Assembly (NCBI GenBank): GCA_037385685.1
Contig: JARRMW010000002.1
Span: 73,388-137,387 of the forward strand
From: Sva-25 sp037385685
GTDB taxonomy: Bacteria > Pseudomonadota > Gammaproteobacteria > Chromatiales > Chromatiaceae
Length of the DNA stretch: 64,000 nt
Reading direction: 5' to 3'
Positions 16,540 to 24,099 of this stretch are shown piece by piece; position 1 is the first letter of the stretch, and every line of letters starts with the position of its first letter. The notes beneath the pieces were generated by a model, which was given only the letters and a program-made list of their open reading frames with translations, searched no databases and was not told where the DNA came from. The translations under genes were made by a program, and so were the position numbers.

Positions 16540-17415
16540 ATGTCCAAGAAACATCCAGTCGTTGCCGTCACGGGTTCGTCAGGCGCAGGCACGACGACCG
16601 TCAAACGCGCTTTTGAACATATCTTCGAGCGAGAGGGTATCAGGGCAGCCGTCGTCGAGGGTGACAGCTACCACCGCTATGACCGCAACGAAATGAAGCA
16701 GAAGATGGCTGACGAAGGTCTGAGCCACTTCGGCCCGCAAGCCAACCGTTTCGACAAGCTCGAGGAGCTCTTCAAAACCTATGGAGAGACAGGCGGTGGC
16801 CAGAAACGTTATTACCTCCACAGCCCGGAAGAGGCAGACGAGCATAACGCCCGCCTCGGCACGGACAAGGAACCCGGAGAATTCACGCCCTGGGAGGATC
16901 TTCCTTCCGGTACGGATTTGCTCTTCTACGAGGGTCTGCATGGACTCGTCAAGACCGATGAGAACGATGTCTCCACCCATGTAGACCTGGGTGTTGGTGT
17001 CGTGCCTATCGTGAACCTGGAGTGGATCCAGAAAATCCATCGTGACAGTGCCGAACGCGGCTACTCTGCCGAAGCGATCGTCGAGACAATCCTTCGCCGT
17101 ATGCCGGATTACATCAATCACATCACGCCGCAGTTCTCGCGCACCGACATCAACTTCCAGCGTGTCTCCACGGTTGACACCTCGAACCCGTTCATCGCGC
17201 GCGATATCCCGACGCCTGACGAAAGCTTTGTCGTCATTCGTTTCAAGGATCCGAAGAAGTTCCATACGGACTTTGAATACCTGCTGAGCATGATCCAGAA
17301 CTCCTTCATGTCACGCCGCAACACCATCGTTGTCCCGGGTGGCAAGATGGGCTTCGCCATGGAAATCATCCTTGGCCCGATCATCGAGCGCATGATGGAC
17401 GAAGCGAAAGTCTGA
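16540..17415 (+). CDS. prk: Phosphoribulokinase
   Basis: Converts ribulose 5-phosphate and ATP to ribulose 1,5-bisphosphate, the CO2 acceptor of the Calvin cycle; cytosolic. The 291 residues match the short bacterial (proteobacterial) class. The P-loop GSSGAGTTTVKRAF lies at residues 12-25, EGDSYHRYDR near 46 holds substrate-binding and catalytic residues, and FYEGLHGL near 130 is the Walker B region. GGGG-type SD GGGGAG sits 5 bases before the ATG. No Rubisco or other cbb gene is next to it. Its presence is the main evidence for autotrophy. Confidence 0.95.
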   Translation: MSKKHPVVAVTGSSGAGTTTVKRAFEHIFEREGIRAAVVEGDSYHRYDRNEMKQKMADEGLSHFGPQANRFDKLEELFKTYGETGGGQKRYYLHSPEEADEHNARLGTDKEPGEFTPWEDLPSGTDLLFYEGLHGLVKTDENDVSTHVDLGVGVVPIVNLEWIQKIHRDSAERGYSAEAIVETILRRMPDYINHITPQFSRTDINFQRVSTVDTSNPFIARDIPTPDESFVVIRFKDPKKFHTDFEYLLSMIQNSFMSRRNTIVVPGGKMGFAMEIILGPIIERMMDEAKV

Positions 17416-17434
17416 TACGGCTTGCGTCTCCACG

Positions 17435-17464
17435 AAAAAGGCAGCCATCCGGCTGCCTTTTTTC
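17435..17464 (+). terminator. Rho-independent terminator of prk
   Basis: AAAAAGGCAGCC (17435-17446) and GGCTGCCTTTTTT (17451-17463) form a 12-bp stem with an ATCC loop and a T-run. It is symmetrical enough to also stop dxs transcription from the other strand. Confidence 0.85.
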
Positions 17465-17558
17465 TTGCTGTCATGAAAAGGAAACTGCGCGACTTACCCG
17501 ATGAGAGGATTTGGGAAACAGCCGGAGCGCACCTAACGGATAGCGCAAGGCTACGGAT

Positions 17559-19436
17559 TCAGCCGATGGATTCGAGTCGCGCCCTGATGCGCGCGAGAAT
17601 CTGATCATGGTCGAGCCCGGCTTCCTGCAGCTGCTCCTGCTGCGTGCCGTGCTCGATATAGCGATCCGGAAGACCGAGCTGGAGCAGCTCGGTGCATTTC
17701 GGCAGGGTGTTGAGGTACTCTGCCACGGCCGATCCCGCCCCGCCCTGCACCATGTTCTCCTCGAGCGTGACCAGGAGCCTGTGCGAACCGGCGATCCGGG
17801 CAAGCAGGGCCTCATCGAGTGGTTTGACGAAACGCATGTTGATGACGGACGCATCGAGTTCGTCGCCAATCTTCAGCGCCAGTGGCAACAGGGTACCAAA
17901 TACCAGCAGCGCCAACCCTTCTCCGGCACGCCTCTCCTCGGCTTTACCGATCTCGATGACCTCGAGAGCCGGAGACTCCTGAATACCCGGCCCGCCACCG
18001 CGCGGATAACGCACCATGGCCGGGCCCTCGTATTCATAGGCAGTTTGCAGCATCCGGCGACACTCGGCCTCATCGGCCGGAACCATGATGACCATGTTCG
18101 GCAGTGTCCGGCAGTAGGTCAGATCGAAGATGCCCGCGTGGGTTGCGCCGTCGGCTCCGACCTCCCCTGCACGATCAACGGCATAGGTCACATCGAGGTT
18201 CTGCAAGTCCACATCGTGGATCATCTGGTCATATGCACGCTGCATGAAGGTTGAATAGATCGCGACAACCGGCTTGAGTCCCTCGCATGCCATGCCGGCA
18301 GCCAGGGTCACGGCGTGCTGCTCGGCTATGCCGACATCGTGATAGCGATCGGGGTACTCCCCGGAAAAGCGCACAAGCCCGGAGCCCTCGCGCATGGCCG
18401 GGGTGATGGCATGCAGACGGCTGTCGGCTGCTGCCGCATCACACAGCCAGTCGCCGAATACGTGGGTATAGGTACGCACTGGCTTGCTCTTGCTCAACTC
18501 GCCTGTGACAGGGTCGAATGGCGTGACGCCATGGTAGGCGACAGGTTTTTCCTCGGCGAACTCGTAACCCTTGCCTTTCTGGGTAACGATATGCAGGAAA
18601 CGCGGTCCGGACATGCTGCGCATGTTGTAGAGCGTCTCGACGACGACCGGCAGGTCGTGGCCGTCGATCGGACCGATGTAGTTGAACCCGAGTTCTTCCC
18701 AGAGTGTGCCGGGCAGCACCATGCCTTTCATGTGCTCTTCCCAGCGATCGGCAAGATCCCGGATCGGTGGAACATGGTTGAGCACGCTGCGGCCCTTGCT
18801 CCTGACCTTGTTATAGAAACGGCTTGAAAGCACACGCGTGAGATAGTGACTGACTGCGCCGACAGGCGGTGAAATCGACATGTCGTTGTCGTTGAGAATG
18901 ACGATCAGGTCAAGATCACGGATCGAGCCTGCATGGTTCAGCGCCTCGAAGGACATGCCACCGGAAAGTGCTCCATCACCGATAACGGCGATGCACTTGC
19001 GATTCTCACCCTCCTGGCGTGCGGCTATCGCCATGCCGAGAGCGGCGCTGATCGAGGTGCTGGAGTGCCCCGTGCCAAAGGTGTCGTATTCCGACTCGGC
19101 GCGTCGCGGAAAACCCGATATTCCGTCTTTCTGCCGCAGGGTGTGCATGAGTTCCCTGCGGCCGGTGAGAATCTTGTGCGGGTAAGCCTGGTGCCCGACA
19201 TCCCAGACGATGCGGTCATCGGGTGTATTGAAGACATAGTGCAATGCAACTGTCAGCTCGACCACGCCCAGTCCCGCGGCCAGGTGCCCCCCCGTCCTGG
19301 AGAGCGTCTGGATCAGAAAGTCGCGAAGCTCGACGGCGACCTGATTGAGCTCTGCATAATCGAGCCTGCGCATATCCGAGGGCGCATTGATACTTTCGAG
19401 CAGGGGAAAGCCGGATGTTTCTGGAGAAGTGGTCAC
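17559..19436 (-). CDS. dxs: 1-deoxy-D-xylulose-5-phosphate synthase
   Basis: Thiamine-diphosphate enzyme that joins pyruvate and glyceraldehyde 3-phosphate, the first step of the MEP isoprenoid pathway. The 625 residues fit the family (about 620). The N-terminus has SRTGGHLAAGLGVVELT and WDVGHQAYPHKILTGR, then GDGALSGGMSFEALNHAG for the cofactor with Mg, and the transketolase pyrimidine domain with DVGIAEQHAVTLAAGMA. GTG 19436 gives a start aligned with relatives; ATG 19466 would add ten residues, and the frame stays open far upstream without coding support. It is convergent with prk and divergent from the SpoU gene; ispA lies 29 kb away. Confidence 0.93.
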   Translation of the reverse strand: MTTSPETSGFPLLESINAPSDMRRLDYAELNQVAVELRDFLIQTLSRTGGHLAAGLGVVELTVALHYVFNTPDDRIVWDVGHQAYPHKILTGRRELMHTLRQKDGISGFPRRAESEYDTFGTGHSSTSISAALGMAIAARQEGENRKCIAVIGDGALSGGMSFEALNHAGSIRDLDLIVILNDNDMSISPPVGAVSHYLTRVLSSRFYNKVRSKGRSVLNHVPPIRDLADRWEEHMKGMVLPGTLWEELGFNYIGPIDGHDLPVVVETLYNMRSMSGPRFLHIVTQKGKGYEFAEEKPVAYHGVTPFDPVTGELSKSKPVRTYTHVFGDWLCDAAAADSRLHAITPAMREGSGLVRFSGEYPDRYHDVGIAEQHAVTLAAGMACEGLKPVVAIYSTFMQRAYDQMIHDVDLQNLDVTYAVDRAGEVGADGATHAGIFDLTYCRTLPNMVIMVPADEAECRRMLQTAYEYEGPAMVRYPRGGGPGIQESPALEVIEIGKAEERRAGEGLALLVFGTLLPLALKIGDELDASVINMRFVKPLDEALLARIAGSHRLLVTLEENMVQGGAGSAVAEYLNTLPKCTELLQLGLPDRYIEHGTQQEQLQEAGLDHDQILARIRARLESIG

Positions 19437-19448
19437 AGGCCGTATAAT
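19419..19448 (+). promoter_or_regulatory. Possible promoter of the RNA-modification trio
   Basis: TATAAT at 19443-19448 lies 36 bases before the SpoU gene start and is a perfect -10. The -35 region (TTCTGG at 19419, 18-base spacing) is poor. The element overlaps the start of dxs on the other strand. Confidence 0.35.
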
Positions 19449-19484
19449 CTGCACTAAACGCCGCATTTTAACAGATTCGTCACA

Positions 19485-20033
19485 ATGATCGACAGGCCCC
19501 GACTCAGCCCTGCAGAACGCCGCGAGAAACGCAACCAGGCGATGCGTCGCTATGAAAAGCAGCGACGGCTGAACATGCTCGCAAAGTCCGGCCCGCACAA
19601 GATGATTATCGTGCTTGATCACCTGAAGGCCGGATTCAACGTAGCAAAGATCTTCCGCAGTGCCGAGAGCTTTGGCGCACACGAAATCCACCTCATCAAC
19701 ATTCCGCCGTTTGACCCGGCTCCTGCCAAGGGTGGCTTTCGCAAGGTTCCAGCACATTTCCATGACAGTTTTGCCGACTGCTACCGGGAACTCGACGCTC
19801 GTGGTTACCACTTTTTCACACTCGAACCCGGCTGCACCAACCGGCTTGACCAGGTTGAACTGCCTGAAAAATCCGCCTTTGTCATGGGCCACGAGGAGCT
19901 TGGAATCAGCTTCGACACGAGCGATTTCGAGATCGACTGCCTGACCATCAGGCAATTTGGCGACACCCAGAGCCTCAACGTCAGCATCGCAGCATCTATC
20001 GTGATGTATGAATATGTCCGCCAGCACGCATGA
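19485..20033 (+). CDS. SpoU/TrmH-family RNA 2'-O-methyltransferase
   Basis: A 182-residue SPOUT methyltransferase that uses S-adenosylmethionine to methylate ribose in tRNA or rRNA. A basic, arginine-rich N-terminal segment (residues 1-30) may bind RNA. The three SpoU motifs are present: NVAKIFRSAESFGA near 58 (motif 1, catalytic Arg), FVMGHEELGI near 133 (motif 2) and QSLNVSIAASIVMYE near 163 (motif 3). The target nucleotide is not readable. Its end overlaps the start of the FAD oxidoreductase gene by 26 bases. Confidence 0.9.
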   Translation: MIDRPRLSPAERREKRNQAMRRYEKQRRLNMLAKSGPHKMIIVLDHLKAGFNVAKIFRSAESFGAHEIHLINIPPFDPAPAKGGFRKVPAHFHDSFADCYRELDARGYHFFTLEPGCTNRLDQVELPEKSAFVMGHEELGISFDTSDFEIDCLTIRQFGDTQSLNVSIAASIVMYEYVRQHA

Positions 20034-21087
20034 CTGCCTGATCATCGGTCAGGGCCTCGCGGGCAGCCTGCTGGCAAGAGAGCTGCTCGCCATGGGGCAG
20101 CGCGTGCTCGTCGTGGATGATCACCACCAGAGCTCCTCTTCAACCATTGCCGGCGGGCTCATCAACCCGGTGACCGGCAAGCGGCTGAGCCTGCAGCCGG
20201 GCATCGACTACCTCCTGCCCGCGGCGCAGAGGCTCTACCGTACTATCGAGCAGAAAGCCCGTCGCCGCTTCTTCTACCCGTTACCCATGCTGCGCATCTT
20301 CCAGGATGATCAGGAACGTGTTTATTTTCAACGCCGCATGGATGATCCGGCCTACGCACCCTACATGCAGCCTTTGCCCGCTACCGACCTGCTGCGTGAC
20401 ACCCATGCCCCCTTTGGCGGCTGTATCCAGACGCATACCGGCTTTCTGCGCCTTGCTGAGATGCTCGAGTGGCTGCGTGATGAATTCATGATCGCGAACA
20501 GCTTCGTCAGGGCAAACTTCAGGCACGAGGATCTCACAGTTGGCGCATCGGGGATCGAGTGGAACGGACACCGCGCCACCAGCGTTATATTTTGCGAAGG
20601 ATTTCGCGGCGCCCTGAATCCGTGGTTCAGTCAACTCCCGTTCCAGCTTGCCAGGGGCGAGATCATCGACGGTATGCCGGAGCGGCCACTTCACCCGCAT
20701 GACCACATCATCAATGCCGGACGCTGGCTGCTCCCCGAGCCCGATGGCCGCTACCGTTTCGGCGCAACCATGGAGTGGGACAACATTGATACCCATGTCA
20801 CGGAAGATGCGCGGCAGGCACTGGCCGACGCCTTCCATGAACGCTTTCCGGACATCGCTTTCACTGTTACCGGCCAGCGTGCCGGCGTGCGACCGGCAAC
20901 GACGGATCGCCACCCCTTCATTGGCAGCCTCCCTGCGCAACCCGCTGTCATGATCTTCAACGGCTTTGGTGCGAAGGGCGGACTGCTGATCCCCTGGTAT
21001 GCGAGGCAGTTTGCGAATCATCTCGTCAACGGCGAACCTCTCGACCCGGCAGCGGATATCCGGCGTTATGACAAGACGACTGACTGA
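20008..21087 (+). CDS. FAD-dependent amine-oxidase-type (DAO fold) oxidoreductase
   Basis: A 359-residue protein with the DAO fold. The N-terminal FAD site is IIGQGLAGSLLARELLA (about residues 12-28), followed by a serine run and GGLINPVTGKRL, where DAO proteins contact the flavin. The C-terminal half has GVRPATTDRHPFIG, the usual second FAD contact, and GFGAKGGLL near the end. It resembles glycine/sarcosine oxidases and the oxidase half of MnmC. It overlaps the SpoU gene before it and the MnmM-like gene after it. That context suggests oxidation of a carboxymethylaminomethyl group on wobble uridine; this is inference. The start could be Met at 20014. Confidence 0.78.
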   Translation: MNMSASTHDCLIIGQGLAGSLLARELLAMGQRVLVVDDHHQSSSSTIAGGLINPVTGKRLSLQPGIDYLLPAAQRLYRTIEQKARRRFFYPLPMLRIFQDDQERVYFQRRMDDPAYAPYMQPLPATDLLRDTHAPFGGCIQTHTGFLRLAEMLEWLRDEFMIANSFVRANFRHEDLTVGASGIEWNGHRATSVIFCEGFRGALNPWFSQLPFQLARGEIIDGMPERPLHPHDHIINAGRWLLPEPDGRYRFGATMEWDNIDTHVTEDARQALADAFHERFPDIAFTVTGQRAGVRPATTDRHPFIGSLPAQPAVMIFNGFGAKGGLLIPWYARQFANHLVNGEPLDPAADIRRYDKTTD

Positions 21088-21631
21088 ACTTGCTCACGAG
21101 GTGGTCGCCGGGCATGTGCATGCCGGTGATATTGTCATCGATGCAACCATGGGCAACGGGCACGACACCCTCTTCCTTGCGCAGCTTGTCGGCGAAACAG
21201 GGCATGTCTATGCTTTCGATCTGCAGCAGCAGGCGATCGACCAGACACGTGCACGACTGCAAATGAACGGGGCCGCGAAACAGGTCACGCTCATCAAGGG
21301 AAATCATGCAGAGATGGCCCGGCTGCTTCCAGCGGGAATCGCAGGAAGTGTCGCCGCGGTCATGTTCAACCTCGGTTACCTGCCCGGTGGCGATAAAAGC
21401 GTCACAACCACGGCCGAATCGACCTTGCATGCGCTCGATGCCTCACTCGAACTCATCAGGCCCGGCGGTCTCATCTCACTGCTGATCTATGTCGGCCATG
21501 CCGGTGGCATGGAAGAGCATCGAGTCATAACAGAGTGGCTGGAAAAGGCAGGTGGCAGGGTCCGATGGAAGCATCACAATTCCAGCTGCGCCGGGCATGC
21601 GCCAAGACTCTATACCCTCGTCCGAAGCTGA
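21068..21631 (+). CDS. MnmM-like class I methyltransferase (YtqB family)
   Basis: A 187-residue S-adenosylmethionine enzyme. AGDIVIDATMGNGHDTLFLA (residues 21-40) is the cofactor site, followed by VYAFDLQQQAI. MFNLGYLPGGDK near 100 and GGLISLLIYVGHAGG near 137 are the signatures of the YtqB family, whose studied members methylate nm5s2U34 to mnm5s2U34 in tRNA. It overlaps the upstream FAD oxidoreductase by 20 bases, starting at ATG 21068. In most gammaproteobacteria the methylation is done by the bifunctional MnmC, so a separate MnmM is notable. Confidence 0.8.
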   Translation: MTRRLTELAHEVVAGHVHAGDIVIDATMGNGHDTLFLAQLVGETGHVYAFDLQQQAIDQTRARLQMNGAAKQVTLIKGNHAEMARLLPAGIAGSVAAVMFNLGYLPGGDKSVTTTAESTLHALDASLELIRPGGLISLLIYVGHAGGMEEHRVITEWLEKAGGRVRWKHHNSSCAGHAPRLYTLVRS

Positions 21632-21691
21632 CCAAACGCTCCGGGAAAAGCGAGTATCCCGGGTCCATCAGTACCGTCACCCTCCCCCGTA

Positions 21692-22129
21692 TCAGGCGCT
21701 ATCCACCTCTGGAGTGAATACCTCCTGGCCGAACCAGTCGACGAGCTGCTCCCTGATCCGTGCGACCTCGTCCCCGGAATAATCTTCCCGCACAAGCGGC
21801 GCCCCCCAGACCACGCCGGGCCAGCACTCGTCTGATTCGTACCTGCCGATGACATGCACATGCATCTGACGCACAACGTTGCCAATCGCGCCGAGGTTGA
21901 TCTTGTCGACCCTGAACGTGACCTTGACGAACTTGCCGAGAATGCTGGTTTCGTGGAACAGCTCGAGCTGATCGTCGTGTGGCAGTTCGACAACCTCGGT
22001 TTCACTGGTCTCCGGAACGAGAATGAACCAGGGAATGGAGCGATGACGGTAGAGCAGCAGATAGGCATAGCGGAACCTGCCGAGAAGATGGCAATCCTTG
22101 CGCAGAACGGGGTCGATATCGAAAGCCAT
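21692..22129 (-). CDS. HIT-domain protein
   Basis: A 145-residue histidine-triad protein, a nucleotide hydrolase or transferase acting on nucleoside phosphates or dinucleotides. The catalytic motif is QMHVHVIGRYESD near residues 87-99; the third triad histidine is replaced (HVHVIG), as in a subset of the family. NLGAIGNVVRQ precedes it. The substrate is unknown. It is a single gene, convergent with the MnmM-like gene. Confidence 0.85.
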   Translation of the reverse strand: MAFDIDPVLRKDCHLLGRFRYAYLLLYRHRSIPWFILVPETSETEVVELPHDDQLELFHETSILGKFVKVTFRVDKINLGAIGNVVRQMHVHVIGRYESDECWPGVVWGAPLVREDYSGDEVARIREQLVDWFGQEVFTPEVDSA

Positions 22130-22265
22130 GTACCCAACCTACTCTGTTGTTGTGAAACCGCATTTTACACAGCGCTGTGTGGAAAGGCCTGATCGCAGTA
22201 TCTGGTATCAGACATCATTTTCCTGCAGAAAATAATCTCCGACACCTGATTGACTGCCAAAAGTC

Positions 22266-22363
22266 GTCATCGCGAGGAGGCCACAGGCCGACGTGGCGAT
22301 CTCTGGCTGGATGCGAGCATCGAGCACAGGATTGCCACAGTCGCTTCGCTCCTTCGCAATGAC
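22266..22363. repeat. Dispersed palindromic repeat, copy 1
   Basis: A 98-base element starting GTCATCGCGAGGAGG and ending with CGCTTCGCTCCTTCGCAATGAC. The ends are inverted repeats (GTCATcGCGAgG against CcTTCGCaATGAC). A second copy with the same ends and a different centre is at 55074-55172. The end sequence is widely seen in bacterial genomes as a non-coding dispersed element. Confidence 0.75.
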
Positions 22364-22435
22364 TCGAATAGGGGTCGGAGTCAATGATGACTCCGCCCCC
22401 TGATGCAGAGACCTCGACCTCCACCACTGGCAACA

Positions 22436-22464
22436 CAAACAAAAATGCCCGCTTGCGCGGGCAT
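22436..22464 (-). terminator. Terminator of sodB
   Basis: On the minus strand ATGCCCGC pairs with GCGGGCAT (plus positions 22445-22452 and 22457-22464) around a 4-base loop, followed by TTTTGTTTG. It lies 24 bases after the sodB stop. Confidence 0.8.
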
Positions 22465-22487
22465 TGAGTGTCACTGTTCAGAGACCG

Positions 22488-23063
22488 TTACATCTGCGAG
22501 GCAACGAAATCCCAGTTGACCAGGCTCCACCAGGACTCGAGGTAGGCCGGGCGAGCGTTACGCTTGTCAATATAGTAAGCGTGCTCCCAGACATCGACGG
22601 TCAAAAGCGGTTTCATGCCATCGGTCAGCGGGCACCCTGCATTGCTGGTGTTGACGATTTCCAGTTCGCCATCCTTCATGACCAGCCAGGTCCAGCCGGA
22701 ACCGAAGTTGGTTGCTGCCGAGGTCGTGAATGCCTGTTTGAAATCAGCGAAGGAGCCGAATTTCGCATTGATGGCGTCAGCCAGTGCACCTGTCGGTTCA
22801 CCACCTGCATTCGGTCCCATGCAGTTGAAGTAGAAAGTGTGGTTCCAGACCTGTGCAGCATTATTGAAGATGCCACCGGCAGGAGCAGAGGCCACGATGT
22901 CTTCCAGTGACTTGTCCTCGAACTCGGTTCCCTTGATCAGGTTGTTGAGATTCGTGACATAAGTCGCATGGTGCTTGTCATGATGGAAGTCGAGCGTCTC
23001 CGCGGAGATGTGTGGCTCGAGAGCGTTTTTTTCGTAGGGAAGATCGGGAAGCTTGTGTTCCAT
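22488..23063 (-). CDS. sodB: Superoxide dismutase, iron type
   Basis: Cytosolic enzyme converting superoxide to oxygen and hydrogen peroxide. The 191 residues match SodB length. Metal ligands are visible: His in LDFHHDKHHATY near residue 26, His in VWNHTFYFNCM near 74, and Asp/His in DVWEHAYYIDKRN near 156-160. FNNAAQVWNH and the absence of manganese-type signatures favour Fe. It has its own terminator downstream and precedes nothing in its operon; kdsD lies 79 bases upstream. Confidence 0.95.
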   Translation of the reverse strand: MEHKLPDLPYEKNALEPHISAETLDFHHDKHHATYVTNLNNLIKGTEFEDKSLEDIVASAPAGGIFNNAAQVWNHTFYFNCMGPNAGGEPTGALADAINAKFGSFADFKQAFTTSAATNFGSGWTWLVMKDGELEIVNTSNAGCPLTDGMKPLLTVDVWEHAYYIDKRNARPAYLESWWSLVNWDFVASQM

Positions 23064-23142
23064 AGTCTTTAACTGCCTCTGATAGTTTCGTTATAAAAAA
23101 ATGGCCTGCGGCAGCACTTAAGGGTACCGCAAAACCGGAAAC

Positions 23143-24099
23143 TCATTCGATGTCGTAGATTTGCAGAATCCCGGAAAGTTTTCCATCCTCATTAACCACG
23201 ACAAGTGAGTTGATTTTGTTCTCGAGCATCACCTGCTCGGCCTCGGCAAAGCGTTCATTTTCGCCAATGGTCTTCGGGGTCGTCGTCATGACCGTATTGC
23301 AGTGTGTATTCTGCAAATCGATGCCGGCTACGATCGCCCGCCTGAGATCACCGTCGGTAATGATTCCCAGGACCCTGTCATGTTCCGCAACGATCGCAAT
23401 GCCCAGGCGCCCCTTGTTCATGACAGCAATGGTGTCCAGCATGCTCGTGCCGGTCACAACAACGGGCAAGGGTGGCCTGTGCATGACATCGCGAACCTTT
23501 GTGAGGAGCCTGCGGCCAAGACTCCCGCCGGGATGGAAACGTGCAAAATCACCGGGGTTGAACTGGCGCTCCTCGATCAGCGCAACAGCGATGGCATCGC
23601 CGAGCGCAAGCGTCGTGAGAGTCGAATTTGTTGGTGCGAGGTTATTCGGACAGACCTCGCGATCGACTGCCATGGTAAGGACAATGTCAGAATTGCGCGC
23701 CAGCGTGGAACCGGAATCGCCAACGATACAGATGATCGGGATCCCGAAGCTCTTCAGGCTCGGTATCAGCTTGTTGACCTCGTCGGTCTCACCGGAATAG
23801 CTGATCAGTACGATGATGTCATCCGGTGTGATCATGCCAAGGTCGCCGTGAAACGCCTCGGCGGGATGGACGAAAAATGCCGGGGTGCCCGTCGAGGCCA
23901 GCGTAGCCGCGATCTTGGAACCGATATGGCCCGACTTGCCCATGCCACAAATGATCGTATGCCCCTTTGCCCGGCGGATGCACTTGACTGCCTCGGCAAA
24001 GCTGCTGTCGATCTGTTTCTCGAGGTTCAGCACAGCCTCAGCCTGCTTGTGGACTGTCTCCTTCCCGAGCCTGATGAGTTCTTCGTCATTCAATCGCAT
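23143..24099 (-). CDS. kdsD: Arabinose-5-phosphate isomerase (KdsD/GutQ family)
   Basis: Isomerises ribulose 5-phosphate to arabinose 5-phosphate, the precursor of KDO in lipopolysaccharide; cytosolic. The 318 residues contain a SIS domain (residues 30-165: GMGKSGHIGSKIAATLASTG, SYSGETDEV, and APTNSTLTTLALGDA) and two CBS domains from about 195 to the end. PAEAFHGDLGM carries the catalytic-region histidine. It overlaps ligA by 14 bases, so it is translated from the same message; the companion kdsC is not here. Confidence 0.92.
   Translation of the reverse strand: MRLNDEELIRLGKETVHKQAEAVLNLEKQIDSSFAEAVKCIRRAKGHTIICGMGKSGHIGSKIAATLASTGTPAFFVHPAEAFHGDLGMITPDDIIVLISYSGETDEVNKLIPSLKSFGIPIICIVGDSGSTLARNSDIVLTMAVDREVCPNNLAPTNSTLTTLALGDAIAVALIEERQFNPGDFARFHPGGSLGRRLLTKVRDVMHRPPLPVVVTGTSMLDTIAVMNKGRLGIAIVAEHDRVLGIITDGDLRRAIVAGIDLQNTHCNTVMTTTPKTIGENERFAEAEQVMLENKINSLVVVNEDGKLSGILQIYDIE

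Noticed and set aside
19437..20045. N-terminal extension of dxs
   Set aside because: The extra residues match no Dxs and lie antisense to the SpoU gene; Dxs aligns from GTG 19436.
23064..23142. Terminator for kdsD in the sodB-kdsD gap
   Set aside because: A weak GCGG/CCGC stem with mismatches lies before a T-run; too weak to list.
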